Source: JAYFRC01 sp034926415 (GTDB lineage Bacteria; Bacillota; Clostridia; Oscillospirales; Oscillospiraceae). Taken from it: 57,142 bases of DNA. Shown here piece by piece: positions 1 through 8,548 of the stretch. The notes under the pieces were generated by a model. The model searched no databases. It saw nothing but the letters and a program-made list of their open reading frames with translations, and was not told where the DNA came from. Within the stretch, counting starts at the first letter, position 1, and every line of letters begins with the position of its first letter. Both the position numbers and the translations under genes were made by a program. Location of the stretch: assembly GCA_034926415.1 (NCBI GenBank), contig JAYFRC010000015.1:1-57142 (forward strand), written 5' to 3'.

Positions 1-1
1 C

Positions 2-541
2 GAAAAGACCGTTTTCGCCACCAACTCCTCCACTCTGCTGCCCAGTATGTTTGCCTCCTACACGGGCCGTCCCGACCGTTTTCTGGCGCTGCATTTTGCA
101 AACGAGATATGGCGCAACAACACCGCCGAGATCATGGGTCACTCCGGGACTTCCGAGGCAGTATACAACGATACTGTGGAATTTGCCGAGGCGATCGGCA
201 TGGTTCCTCTGAAGCTGAAAAAGGAACAGCCGGGCTATATCCTCAACTCTATCCTTGTCCCATTCCTTGACGCCGCACAGTCGCTGCTTCTCAATGATGT
301 AGCCGATATCGAAACGATCGACGCGACCTGGAAACTCGCCACCGGAGCACCCTTTGGCCCGTTCCAGATACTTGATGTCGTCGGCATCCAGACGGCTTAT
401 AATATTCTTAAGAATTATGCCGATACCTCCGGAGACCCCGATTCGGAGTACGCGCGTATGGCCGCCATGCTCAAGGAAAATTATCTCGACAAGGGGCATA
501 CCGGCGTCGCCGCGGGCGAGGGCTTCTACAAGTACAATTAA
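2..541 (+). CDS. 3-hydroxyacyl-CoA dehydrogenase, C-terminal part (5' end outside window)
   Basis: The frame is open from base 2 and gives 179 residues of an NAD-dependent 3-hydroxyacyl-CoA dehydrogenase, which oxidises or reduces 3-hydroxyacyl-CoA in butyrate-type or beta-oxidation metabolism in the cytosol. Visible are the end of the Rossmann domain (TNSSTLLPS, residues 7-15), the catalytic-type His in ALHFANEIW (His31 of the fragment) and the start of the C-terminal helical domain at PGYILNSILVPFLD. An internal ATG at 47 is not the start, because homology continues upstream of it. A strong hairpin at 661 ends the transcript. The exact substrate cannot be read from the fragment. Confidence 0.85.
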   Translation, partial: EKTVFATNSSTLLPSMFASYTGRPDRFLALHFANEIWRNNTAEIMGHSGTSEAVYNDTVEFAEAIGMVPLKLKKEQPGYILNSILVPFLDAAQSLLLNDVADIETIDATWKLATGAPFGPFQILDVVGIQTAYNILKNYADTSGDPDSEYARMAAMLKENYLDKGHTGVAAGEGFYKYN

Positions 542-660
542 TTCGGCTCCGCCCGCCTTTGCACATACTCCCGCGTCCGCCTCGCCCTTTGCGGGGCAGC
601 CGGCGGCAATGACATTTATATAATACATTTGGAAAAATTCATGGTATAACATTTCAGTAA

Positions 661-694
661 AACGAAAGCCCGCCGCACGGCGGGCTTTCGTTTT
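661..694 (+). terminator. Rho-independent terminator of the dehydrogenase gene
   Basis: A near-perfect hairpin with a GC-rich stem (cgaaagcccgccg paired with cggcgggctttcg, three-base loop) is followed by a T run, about 120 bases after the stop codon. Confidence 0.85.
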
Positions 695-723
695 GTCATC
701 TGCCGACTGTGAAAGCCTAAAAC

Positions 724-753
724 AAAAAAGGCGCCTGAAAAGGCTCCTTTTTT
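724..753. terminator. Second, weaker bidirectional hairpin
   Basis: The arms aaaaaaggcgcc and ggctcctttttt pair with one mismatch around a tgaaaa loop. The A run and T run flank it on either side, so it could stop transcripts in both directions. Confidence 0.45.
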
Positions 754-875
754 GACAAGTGCGGGCATAAAAGATATCCTTTTTGATCCATAATCGCTCA
801 TCTCCTTTTCACACAGAATAGCATTTATAAAGGAATTTGTATTCCACACAAACAGCGAATTATGGAAATACGCAA

Positions 876-904
876 TTGAAACACGTCGCTCAAACGACTA
901 TAAT
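876..904 (+). promoter_or_regulatory. SigA-type promoter of the double-HTH regulator
   Basis: TTGAAA at 876-881 and TATAAT at 899-904 are separated by exactly 17 bases. A GAAAGGA ribosome binding site (924-930) follows, then the ATG at 941. Confidence 0.75.
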
Positions 905-940
905 ATAGTTACCATTTTCCAGCGAAAGGACAGCTTTAGA

Positions 941-2119
941 ATGGAATACATATCCGCTTCGGAGGCCTCCGAAAAGTGGGGCATTTCGCTCAGACAGGTA
1001 CAGCGGCTTTTAGCCGGAAACCGGATACCCCACGCCAAAAAATACGGAAGGTCGTGGATGATCCCGGATGACGCGGAAAAACCCGCAGATCCGCGCCGTG
1101 ATAAAAAAGCGCCTAGATATTATCTGTCGTCCGATCTTGCCGATGTTATCGCCGCCACCACGATTCCCATGCCTGCCGATAACCCCGACGCGATTTTGAA
1201 TATCGTGAGTGAGGAAAGGCTGCGGCTTCTGTATGAGGGCGAACTCGCCTATCTGCGGGGCGACTTTCAGCGGACGATGCGCTGTTTTTATAAGACGGAA
1301 GGGGACGATGCGGCGAGACTTCGCGCATGCCCAGCAGCAATTGCGGCGGCCGTCAGCACGGGAGATTACCGCGCTTATACGGAGATCGACGCATATCTCA
1401 AACACGTTGTGAAAACCTATGGAGACAGCGGCGCAGCCGCGTTGGCGGAGCTGTCGCTTGCCACCGCCGCCGTGAGCGTGATTGCCCCCGCTATGGCTCC
1501 CGGCTGGCTGAAATCAGGGGATTTCAGCGCCCTTCCGGCGCAGGCAAGGCCGAACGCCCTCTACCTGCGGACCAAGTACCTGATGTGTATCGGCAGCTAT
1601 GAAGCCATGCTCGCCGTCGCGCAGACCGCGCTGACGCTCTCCTCGCCGGAGCGCGGGATCACTACGACCGACATCTATCTGCGGGTGTCCTGCGCCGTTG
1701 CCTGCCGCTGCCTCGGGCGGCTCGACGAGGCCAAACGTTTTCTGCTCGACGCCATGCGGATCGCTCTGCCCCACGGCTTCATCACGCCTTTCGCGGAAAC
1801 CGTCACCGCGCTCGGCGGCCTTATGGAGCGCTGTCTTGAGGAGAAATTTCCAAATGACCGCAGCGCGGTGATCGGGCAATGGAAAAGAACCTGGAAAAAC
1901 TGGATGACTTTTCACAACCTGTTCACGAAGGATAACATCACACTCATGCTTTCCCTGCGGGAATACCAGATTGCCGTGCTCGTGGCGCGGCATGTCCCCT
2001 ATGCAAAAATCGCAGAGCAGTACTGTATTTCCGTCGGAAGGCTCAAAAACATCATGCTGGAAGTTTACGGGAAACTGTGCGTATCGAGCCGGGACGAGCT
2101 GTCAAAATACGTGTTTTAA
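941..2119 (+). CDS. Transcriptional regulator with N-terminal excisionase-type HTH and C-terminal LuxR-type HTH
   Basis: A 392-residue protein. Residues 1-50 resemble the MerR/excisionase-type winged helix (SASEASEKWGISLRQVQRLL, then GRSWMIP). The middle, about 70-310, is helical and Ala/Leu-rich, like the TPR-type sensor regions of MalT-like regulators. Residues 335-392 carry a LuxR-type helix-turn-helix (LREYQIAVLVARHVPYAKIA, then SVGRLKNIMLEVYGKL). Two DNA-binding modules at opposite ends are unusual. It has its own promoter and lies upstream of a small Cys protein and an SLH protein, so control of those genes is a reasonable inference. The ligand or signal is not visible. Confidence 0.8.
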   Translation: MEYISASEASEKWGISLRQVQRLLAGNRIPHAKKYGRSWMIPDDAEKPADPRRDKKAPRYYLSSDLADVIAATTIPMPADNPDAILNIVSEERLRLLYEGELAYLRGDFQRTMRCFYKTEGDDAARLRACPAAIAAAVSTGDYRAYTEIDAYLKHVVKTYGDSGAAALAELSLATAAVSVIAPAMAPGWLKSGDFSALPAQARPNALYLRTKYLMCIGSYEAMLAVAQTALTLSSPERGITTTDIYLRVSCAVACRCLGRLDEAKRFLLDAMRIALPHGFITPFAETVTALGGLMERCLEEKFPNDRSAVIGQWKRTWKNWMTFHNLFTKDNITLMLSLREYQIAVLVARHVPYAKIAEQYCISVGRLKNIMLEVYGKLCVSSRDELSKYVF

Positions 2120-2132
2120 TCTTTAAAAAAAC

Positions 2133-2162
2133 GTGACTTTTCAGGGCCGAAAAGTCACTTTC
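2133..2162 (+). terminator. Hairpin after the double-HTH regulator
   Basis: gtgacttttc and gaaaagtcac pair perfectly around a six-base loop just after the stop codon. The T run is short (ttt), so termination may be partial. Confidence 0.5.
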
Positions 2163-2177
2163 AAAAGCGCGGATCCG

Positions 2178-2219
2178 CCCCTATGATAGTGATATTAAAA
2201 CTATCATAGGGGCTTTTTA
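2178..2219 (+). terminator. Long inverted repeat and T run between regulator and small Cys protein
   Basis: A 13-bp perfect stem (cccctatgatagt with actatcatagggg, nine-base loop) is followed by ctttttat. It is a good terminator or attenuator and lies only 28 bases before the next start codon. Confidence 0.7.
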
Positions 2220-2246
2220 TACCCTTACCGGGAGGGAGCGCTGGAA

Positions 2247-2576
2247 ATGCATGCAGGGAGAAAGCGGCTATATAAGGTCTTCCGGGCGGGAGGACGCAGC
2301 TTCCCGGTTTACCTCGAATACGACGAGCAATTAAAAGAGAGTTACCCGGCTTATCCGGACTTTGAAAAAAATCCGGAGTATACCGGAGAAGGCAGGCCTT
2401 TCGCCACGGCGGAGCAGGAGAGCTGCCCCCATCGGAAGCCCAATGCCAAGGGGAAGCCTCCGCCCGGCGACTGCGGCGGCTGCGGCTGGTTTTACCGGGA
2501 GCAGACGCCTTATGACCCCATCGGGGTCTGCATGTGCGGCGCGCCGAGGCGCAAAAACAAAGCGGAGAGGGAGTAA
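2247..2576 (+). CDS. Small Cys-containing protein of unknown function
   Basis: A 109-residue hydrophilic protein without signal peptide or membrane segment. The C-terminal half has Cys pairs (SCPHRK at about residue 59, CGGCGW at about 76, VCMCGAP at about 94) that could bind a metal such as zinc; this is inferred from spacing only. A GGAGG ribosome binding site at 2231 sits 11 bases before the ATG. It lies between the double-HTH regulator and the SLH protein, 48 bases before the latter, and may be co-transcribed with it. I do not recognise a characterised family. Confidence 0.65.
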   Translation: MHAGRKRLYKVFRAGGRSFPVYLEYDEQLKESYPAYPDFEKNPEYTGEGRPFATAEQESCPHRKPNAKGKPPPGDCGGCGWFYREQTPYDPIGVCMCGAPRRKNKAERE

Positions 2577-2624
2577 AAAATTTCCGTATGAATTTGAAAA
2601 ATATCATTTCAGGAGTGATCATTT

Positions 2625-5600
2625 ATGAAAAAAGAAGTGCGCAGGCTGCTGAGCTTCGTTTTGACCTTCGGCATGTTAATCGCTCTGTTTCCGGCCATTG
2701 GGCCGGCTGCCGCGGCCGCATGGGGAGGAAGCGACCAAGATATTTCGTGGTACGTGAGGGACACAAACGCAAGCATGTTCAACATTTCCGACGAGAATGA
2801 TCTCGCGGGGCTTGCCGCGCTGGTCAACGCCGGCACATCCGGGACGGTTACGTACGACGGCGGCACGGGGCTGGTCGCCGGAGCGGGCTCGACCGTTAAC
2901 GGCAGCGACTTTTCCGGAAAAACGCTCATTCTCACCTCCGACCTCAATCTGGGCAGTCAAAGCTGGACGCCGATTGGGAACAGTACCAATGCGTTTAACG
3001 GAACCTTCAACGGCTGCGGGTGCGCGGTCAGCGGGCTGAATGCGGCGATCACGGACAGCTCCGGCATAGACTGCTACGCCGGGCTTTTTGGAGCCGTATA
3101 TATCAACGGCACGGTGGAAAATCTCGCGGTATCCGGTTTGGTCAGCTATAACGGGACCGCGAATAGTACGGATATCTATGTGGGAGGCGTTGTGGCCAGG
3201 AATGGCGGCCTTATAAAAAATTGCCGGAGCGCTTGTACTGTCGATGTCGCCTGTACCAACGGCTGCCAGGCGGGCGGCATCGCGGGGCAAAACGCAGGCT
3301 CAATACAAAATTGCTGCAATACCGGTACCGTGACCACAATCGATTCGGGAAATTCCTCAAATAATGTAGCAGGCGGCATCGCAGGAACAACATTCAGAGC
3401 CAACTTAAGAAACTGCTGCAACACCGGAACAGTCGCCACAACATGCGCCGGAACCGGCGAAACAAATTATGCAGGCGGCATTGTGGGAAGAATGATAAGC
3501 GGTTCAGCAGAAAACGCCTATAATACCGGCGCGGTAAGCGCCACGCTCGGCTCAAATATTCATGCGGGTGCTGTTACAGGATCAAACGAAGAAGGTTCCT
3601 CTACCGCGAACTGCTACTGGCTTACGGGCACGGCGGCTGCCGCAGTCGGGTCCATAACAGCCGGAAGCGATGTATACTCGTTTGACGCGAGCGGGATTCT
3701 CTCCGGTACCACGACGATAAACGGTACGTCCTGCACAACGCTTTTAGCCGCGCTCAACGCCTGGGTGGGCATCGATACGAACAATCAATCGTACCGCTAT
3801 TGGACCGATACGGGTTCCGGCTCCGCAGCCGCACCGGTATTTTTCACGTACTGGAGCGAGGTCGCGGAAAAAGCGGCTTCGTCTGCCGATTATTCCGTTT
3901 CTGGGAACGACTACACGGTCAATACCGCTTTGGGCCTCGCCTATGCCGGCAACCTTATTACAACCAATACGGCAACGGTAAGCAGTATCACCCTTACCGG
4001 CGACATCGACCTTTCGCTCTACAGCTGGACGCCGATCGGGACGGGTATGCAGCTATTTGCCGGAACGTTCGACGGCGCAGGGTACCAGATACAGAATATG
4101 TACATCAGCAATTCATCCACTGCGAACAATTTCGGACTGTTCAGCACACTCGGCAAACCGGTGGGTATCGACAGCAGCGAAGCCGGTACGGTACAGAATC
4201 TTGTTTTAACGGAATACTGCATCCTAGGTCAGAATGGCTCTAGTGCAGGCGGAATTGCCGGTGCCGTATACGACGGAACGATCCAAAACTGCGGCGCTTT
4301 CGGAATAATCGACACGAATGCCATCTATGACGGCGGAATAACAGGTTGTTTAAGCCAGGGCAGTGTTGAAAACTGCTGGGCCGAAGGCAGTATCGAAAGT
4401 GTGAATTATGCCGGCGGGATTGCCGGAGAGGCCGGGTATAATAATACTGTCGACGCGGTGAAAAACTGCTGTTCGACCGTCACATTCAGCGGCGCAGACG
4501 CCGAGGGATTCGGCTCCGCGGTCGGCCGGAATACGGGGTCATGCACCGTCACCAATTGCTATTATCTGGACACATCGGCCGCAGCTTCCAAATGGTCATC
4601 CGGGGGCGCGGTCTCGAAGAGCGCCGCCGAGCTCGCAACGGCGGAAATGGCGTGGATTCTGAACACCACGAACGGCACGGAATTAAACAGCGGCGTCTGG
4701 GCACAGGGAACGATCCCGGTTTTCGCGGACGGTACGCATCTTGCCGTTTACCGTATATTCCTCACCAACAGCTCAAGCCCCACGGCGGTGTATTCGGCGG
4801 CCGACGGCTCGGTGACGCTGCCGACAGCTCCAACGTCCTCCGGCGGCGGTACCTTTTTGGGCTGGTGCTCCGACGCGGCGTTTTCCTCAAGTTATACCGC
4901 CCCGTTAATACTGACGCAGGATGCGACGATTTACGGCCGCTTTACTGCGTCGGGCAGCGATGCCGACGTGAATTACTATGCAGTCACGTCGGCGGCGGGT
5001 GCGGGCGGCAGCATCAGTCCCTCGGGGCGTGCCTCCGTTGTTTCAGGCCATGATAAAACCTATACCATCACAGCCGATGAAGGCTATGAGGTCAAAGACG
5101 TTCTGGTGGACGGCGTTTCCGTCGGCGCGGTTTCTGCATATACATTTGAGAATGTGAAAAGCGCGCATACCATAACGGCTTTTTTCAAGAAGATTGTGAC
5201 GAATCCGTTTGCCGACGTAAAGACGGGCAACTGGTTCTACGACAGCGCCATGTTCGCCTATGAAAACGGCCTGATGAATGGAACCGCAGCGTACACTTTC
5301 AGCCCGAATACCGGAATGACGAGAGCAATGTTCGTCACTGTCCTGTACCGCATGAGCGGAGATGATGGCAGCTATACGAACACCTTCTCCGACGTCCCTT
5401 CAGGCAAATGGTACGAAAACGCTGTGGCTTGGGCGGCGAAAAACGGCATTACGAGCGGCATCGGGAACGGCCTGTTCGCCCCCAATACGGAAGTTACGCG
5501 TGAGCAGCTCGCCGTGATGCTTTACAATTACGCGAAATACAAAGGCTATGACGTTTCCGTTGGCGAAGACACGAATATTCTGTCTTACAATGATGCGCTG

Positions 5601-5756
5601 ACAATTTCCGATTACGCATACTCCGCCCTTCAGTGGGCCTGCGGCGCGGGGGTCATGAACGGCGATGACAACGGCAATCTGAACCCGCAAAACTCCGCCA
5701 CCCGCGCCGAGGCGGCGGCTATGCTGCAAAGGTTTATGGAAAACGTAGTCGGCTGA
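2625..5756 (+). CDS. SLH-domain surface protein with GLUG-type repeats
   Basis: A 1043-residue secreted protein. Residues 1-32 form a signal peptide (MKKEVRRLL, hydrophobic core, then AAAAAW). Residues about 60-690 contain repeated GLUG-like units (AGGIAGQNAGSIQNC and variants) typical of beta-solenoid adhesins. An InlB-like repeat follows at about 708-780 (GGGTFLGWCSDAAF) and a further beta repeat at 783-858. Three SLH domains at 859-1040 (FADVKTGNWFYDSA, FSDVPSGKWYENAV and a third) anchor it non-covalently to pyruvylated secondary wall polymer. AGGAG at 2611 sets the start. It probably acts in surface structure or adhesion; the binding partner is unknown. Confidence 0.85.
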   Translation: MKKEVRRLLSFVLTFGMLIALFPAIGPAAAAAWGGSDQDISWYVRDTNASMFNISDENDLAGLAALVNAGTSGTVTYDGGTGLVAGAGSTVNGSDFSGKTLILTSDLNLGSQSWTPIGNSTNAFNGTFNGCGCAVSGLNAAITDSSGIDCYAGLFGAVYINGTVENLAVSGLVSYNGTANSTDIYVGGVVARNGGLIKNCRSACTVDVACTNGCQAGGIAGQNAGSIQNCCNTGTVTTIDSGNSSNNVAGGIAGTTFRANLRNCCNTGTVATTCAGTGETNYAGGIVGRMISGSAENAYNTGAVSATLGSNIHAGAVTGSNEEGSSTANCYWLTGTAAAAVGSITAGSDVYSFDASGILSGTTTINGTSCTTLLAALNAWVGIDTNNQSYRYWTDTGSGSAAAPVFFTYWSEVAEKAASSADYSVSGNDYTVNTALGLAYAGNLITTNTATVSSITLTGDIDLSLYSWTPIGTGMQLFAGTFDGAGYQIQNMYISNSSTANNFGLFSTLGKPVGIDSSEAGTVQNLVLTEYCILGQNGSSAGGIAGAVYDGTIQNCGAFGIIDTNAIYDGGITGCLSQGSVENCWAEGSIESVNYAGGIAGEAGYNNTVDAVKNCCSTVTFSGADAEGFGSAVGRNTGSCTVTNCYYLDTSAAASKWSSGGAVSKSAAELATAEMAWILNTTNGTELNSGVWAQGTIPVFADGTHLAVYRIFLTNSSSPTAVYSAADGSVTLPTAPTSSGGGTFLGWCSDAAFSSSYTAPLILTQDATIYGRFTASGSDADVNYYAVTSAAGAGGSISPSGRASVVSGHDKTYTITADEGYEVKDVLVDGVSVGAVSAYTFENVKSAHTITAFFKKIVTNPFADVKTGNWFYDSAMFAYENGLMNGTAAYTFSPNTGMTRAMFVTVLYRMSGDDGSYTNTFSDVPSGKWYENAVAWAAKNGITSGIGNGLFAPNTEVTREQLAVMLYNYAKYKGYDVSVGEDTNILSYNDALTISDYAYSALQWACGAGVMNGDDNGNLNPQNSATRAEAAAMLQRFMENVVG

Positions 5757-5772
5757 TTACAAAATAATGAAA

Positions 5773-5813
5773 AAGGAAAACCCTGTAGTCATTGAAACTA
5801 CAGGGTTTTCCTT
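5773..5813. terminator. Bidirectional terminator between SLH gene and tRNA-Ser
   Basis: A 16-bp perfect stem (aaggaaaaccctgtag with its complement) around a nine-base loop, 17 bases after the SLH stop codon. It can serve the SLH gene on one strand and the tRNA-Ser pair on the other. Confidence 0.85.
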
Positions 5814-5814
5814 A

Positions 5815-5905
5815 TGGCGCAGAAGGAGAGATTTGAACTCTCGCGCGGTTTTACCCGCCTACTCCCTTAGCAGGGGAGCCCCTTCGGCCACTTGGGTACT
5901 TCTGC
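5815..5905 (-). tRNA. tRNA-Ser(GCT)
   Basis: A 91-base class II tRNA with acceptor stem GCAGAAG/CTTCTGC, an encoded CCA end, and an anticodon stem CTCCC/GGGAG with loop CTGCTAA, which gives anticodon GCT. The long variable arm is typical of tRNA-Ser. It reads AGC/AGU codons. Confidence 0.95.
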
Positions 5906-5942
5906 AAGCCGAAAACAATAAAAAATATTGGATTTGTAAAAA

Positions 5943-6031
5943 TGGCGGAGAGAGTGGGATTCGAACCCACGGACGGTTGCCCGTCGACGGTTTTCAAGAC
6001 CGTTCCGTTATGACCACTTCGGTATCTCTCC
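5943..6031 (-). tRNA. tRNA-Ser(TGA)
   Basis: An 89-base class II tRNA with acceptor stem GGAGAGA/TCTCTCC, encoded CCA, and anticodon loop CTTGAAA, giving anticodon TGA. It is transcribed first, with tRNA-Ser(GCT) 37 bases downstream, so the two form a serine tRNA pair for different codon boxes. Confidence 0.95.
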
Positions 6032-6070
6032 GAATCTCCCTTTGCGCTCTTCGCCTTAAACGCGAGTATT

Positions 6071-6100
6071 ATGTTACCACATTTTGTCCTCTCCTGTCAA
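6071..6100 (-). promoter_or_regulatory. Promoter of the tRNA-Ser pair
   Basis: On the minus strand TTGACA (6100-6095) and TAACAT (6076-6071) are separated by 18 bases, about 40 bases upstream of tRNA-Ser(TGA). Confidence 0.65.
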
Positions 6101-6143
6101 CTTAATTTTCTTCCGCCAGGGCCATATCGCCGCACTGTTATGA

Positions 6144-6172
6144 TTGAGTTCGCCGATATTTTGTGGTAAACT
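6144..6172 (+). promoter_or_regulatory. Predicted promoter of the stand-alone dapA
   Basis: TTGAGT (6144-6149) and TAAACT (6167-6172) with a 17-base spacer. The remaining leader is about 50 bases and shows no riboswitch, unlike the second dapA of this window. Confidence 0.55.
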
Positions 6173-6226
6173 TGATTTGCAGGAAAAGACAATTACGCTT
6201 GCATTTTGGAAGGAGATAGTTTTTCT

Positions 6227-7120
6227 ATGAAAAAACCGGTATTCACAGGCTCTGGTCTTGCGATGATAACACCTATGAAAAGCGACGGAAGCGTGAATTA
6301 TGCCGAGATAGACCGCCTCGTTGAGTATCAGATAGAACACGGCACGGACGCCATAATCGCCTGCGGCACGACCGGCGAGGCTCCGACGCTCGAGGATGAC
6401 GAGCATCTTGAGGTCATTGCACACGTCGCTAAACGCGTCAGAGGCCGCATTCCCGTTGTCGGCGGTACTGGTTCTAATAATACCGCCCACGCCGTGATGA
6501 TGTCGAAAGAAGCCGCGGACCTCGGTGCGGACGCATTGCTCGTTGTGACTCCGTATTATAATAAGACGAGTCAGGACGGCCTTGTGGCTAGCTATACGGC
6601 CATTGCGGACGCCACTCCGCTTCCCGTCATCATGTATAACGTCCCGTCGCGCACCGGCGTAAATATTCTGCCTGAGACGGCGAAAAAGCTCTCGGCTCAT
6701 CCGCACATAAACGCCATCAAGGAGGCCAGCGGCAATATAAGCCAGATAGCGAAGACCGCCGCTCTGTGCGGCAGCGAGCTTAATATCTATTCAGGCAACG
6801 ACGACCAGATAGTGCCTATACTTTCTCTCGGCGGCAAGGGCGTTATATCCGTCCTGGCGCACGTGGCTCCGCAGCAGACGCACGATATATGCGCGCTGTG
6901 GTTTGATGGTAAAAGCGCCGAGTCTGCGGCGATGCAGCTTAAATATCTCGACCTCTGCAACGCGCTGTTTTGCGACGTGAACCCGATCCCCGTCAAAGCC
7001 GCTATGAATATGCTCGGCTGGGATGTAGGCGTCTGCCGTCTGCCGCTCGTGCCGCCGTCCGATGCCAGCCTTGCTAAAATCCGCGCTGCGCTGACTGAAG
7101 CAGGACTGACGAACGCCTGA
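6227..7120 (+). CDS. dapA: 4-hydroxy-tetrahydrodipicolinate synthase (first copy, not riboswitch-linked)
   Basis: A 297-residue DapA of the NAL/DHDPS TIM-barrel family. It condenses pyruvate with aspartate semialdehyde in the first committed step of diaminopimelate and lysine synthesis. The Schiff-base lysine is in INAIKEASGN (Lys165), the catalytic tyrosine in VTPYYNKTSQ, and the pyruvate-binding motif is ACGTTGEAPTL. The ATG at 6227 is preferred over the upstream TTG at 6206, because AAGGAG (6210-6215) lies 11 bases before it. The gene is monocistronic, ending in a hairpin shared with ilvA. A paralogue at 36425 sits behind a lysine riboswitch. The paralogue raises the possibility that this copy acts on another substrate in the NAL family, but the core residues fit DapA. 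Confidence 0.88.
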   Translation: MKKPVFTGSGLAMITPMKSDGSVNYAEIDRLVEYQIEHGTDAIIACGTTGEAPTLEDDEHLEVIAHVAKRVRGRIPVVGGTGSNNTAHAVMMSKEAADLGADALLVVTPYYNKTSQDGLVASYTAIADATPLPVIMYNVPSRTGVNILPETAKKLSAHPHINAIKEASGNISQIAKTAALCGSELNIYSGNDDQIVPILSLGGKGVISVLAHVAPQQTHDICALWFDGKSAESAAMQLKYLDLCNALFCDVNPIPVKAAMNMLGWDVGVCRLPLVPPSDASLAKIRAALTEAGLTNA

Positions 7121-7144
7121 GCCGGTAAATAGCTGAAATTCAAA

Positions 7145-7213
7145 ATGCAATTCTCACGATTAGATATCTTCACCCCGGTGCGGGAGGACTGGCTCAAGGA
7201 TTTTGAAAAATAA
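7145..7213 (+). CDS. Possible 22-residue micro-ORF after dapA
   Basis: An ATG reading frame of 22 codons beginning MQFSRLDIFTP and ending DWLKDFEK lies between the dapA stop codon and the shared terminator. It has no clear ribosome binding site. It may be a short peptide or a vestige of a longer gene; support is weak. Confidence 0.2.
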   Translation: MQFSRLDIFTPVREDWLKDFEK

Positions 7214-7222
7214 AAGTGATGG

Positions 7223-7258
7223 AAAAGCTGCGGCAGAGAGAATTCTGCCGCAGCTTTT
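7223..7258. terminator. Bidirectional terminator between dapA and ilvA
   Basis: A 14-bp perfect stem (aaaagctgcggcag with its complement) and an eight-base loop, with A and T runs built into the arms, lies between the convergent genes. Confidence 0.85.
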
Positions 7259-7264
7259 GCTTGC

Positions 7265-8470
7265 TCAGACCCGCTCGGTCACCAATTGAAATCCTGCCTG
7301 CGTCAGGCGATCCCGGATTTCATCAATCTGCTGCTGATCCCGGGTCTCAAGGCTCAGCTTCAAAAAGCAGCTTGAGATGGACATATTGGTGTCCCCCCGG
7401 TCGTGATGTACAGCCACAACGTTGCCGCCGCAGTTGGAAATAATCTCGCTGACCTGCTGGAGCTGACCTGGCTTGTCTTCCAGAGCAATCATCAGGTTGA
7501 CGTTGCGGCCGCTCATCACAAGGCCCCGGGTGATCACCCGGGAGAGGATATTCACGTCGATATTGCCGCCGGAGACAAGGCACACCACTTTTTTTCCCTG
7601 AATGGGCAGCTTGTGGAACATGGCTGCGGCCACGCTGACCGCGCCTGCGCCCTCGGCGATGAGCTTCTGTTGTTCAAGCAGCGCCAGAATCGCCGCGGCA
7701 ATTTCATCGTCGCTGACGGTCACGATGTCGTCTACGTACTGCTCTACCATCTTGAAGGTAATTTCGCCCGGATTTTTAACGGCGATGCCGTCGGCGAAGG
7801 TGGAAACGCTGTCCAGCACTTCCCACTGTTGGTTCCGTTGGGCGTTGAACATACTTGCGGCGCCCGCCGCCTGCACGCCGTAAATCTTGCAGTCCGGTTT
7901 CAGGGTTTTAATGGCAAAAGCCACACCGGAGATAAGTCCGCCGCCGCCTACCGGTATGATAACCGCGTCCACATCCTCCAGCTGCTCCAAAATTTCAAGG
8001 CCGATGGTTCCCTGTCCGGCAATCACCTCTTCGTCATCGTAGGGGTGAATAAAGGTCGCGCCGGTTTCCTTTTGCAGCTCCACAGCCTTGTCGTGAGCGT
8101 CGTCGTAAGTTCCCTTGACAAGGCAGACCTCCGCGCCCAGCCGTTTGGTGCTCTCCACCTTCATTATGGGCGCGCCGTCAGGCATACATACGACGCTGTG
8201 GATTCCCATGTGCGTGGCGGCCAGTGCCACGCCCTGCGCATGGTTTCCGGCGCTGCATGCCACAATGCCGTTTTTCTGCTTTTCCGGAGGCAGCTGGCTT
8301 ATTTTATAGTAGGCGCCGCGCACCTTGAAGCTGCCCGTCACCTGAAGATTTTCCGTTTTCAAATAGATGTCCGCATCAGGAGCCAGGAGTGGCGCCGCAA
8401 TCAGGTCCGTCCGGCGAACCACATTTTTCAGAGTAAATGCCGCATGATAGATTTTGTCCAGTGTCACCAT
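7265..8470 (-). CDS. ilvA: Threonine ammonia-lyase with C-terminal ACT domain
   Basis: A 401-residue PLP enzyme that deaminates threonine to 2-oxobutanoate, the entry to isoleucine synthesis. The PLP lysine is Lys49 in TGSFKVRGA; SAGNHAQG and the phosphate-binding VGGGGLISG loop are intact. Residues about 325-401 form an ACT domain (LMIALEDKPGQLQQV), expected to sense an amino acid. The length matches the short, single-ACT class. A T-box leader directly upstream shows control by uncharged tRNA, which favours a biosynthetic over a purely catabolic (TdcB-like) role. It is transcribed alone toward dapA. Confidence 0.92.
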   Translation of the reverse strand: MVTLDKIYHAAFTLKNVVRRTDLIAAPLLAPDADIYLKTENLQVTGSFKVRGAYYKISQLPPEKQKNGIVACSAGNHAQGVALAATHMGIHSVVCMPDGAPIMKVESTKRLGAEVCLVKGTYDDAHDKAVELQKETGATFIHPYDDEEVIAGQGTIGLEILEQLEDVDAVIIPVGGGGLISGVAFAIKTLKPDCKIYGVQAAGAASMFNAQRNQQWEVLDSVSTFADGIAVKNPGEITFKMVEQYVDDIVTVSDDEIAAAILALLEQQKLIAEGAGAVSVAAAMFHKLPIQGKKVVCLVSGGNIDVNILSRVITRGLVMSGRNVNLMIALEDKPGQLQQVSEIISNCGGNVVAVHHDRGDTNMSISSCFLKLSLETRDQQQIDEIRDRLTQAGFQLVTERV

Positions 8471-8502
8471 ATCATTTTCCTCATTTCCGGGGGAGGGAAA
8501 AC

Positions 8503-8548
8503 AAAAAAGCCCTCGTCCCCCAAAGTTTCCTTTAAGAGACGAAAGCCT
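8503..8548 (-). terminator. T-box terminator hairpin upstream of ilvA
   Basis: On the minus strand a GGCTTTCGTC arm pairs, with G-U pairs, with GACGAGGGCT around a GAAA-capped tip, followed by TTTTTT. It overlaps the region needed for the antiterminator, as in classical T-boxes. Confidence 0.8.
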
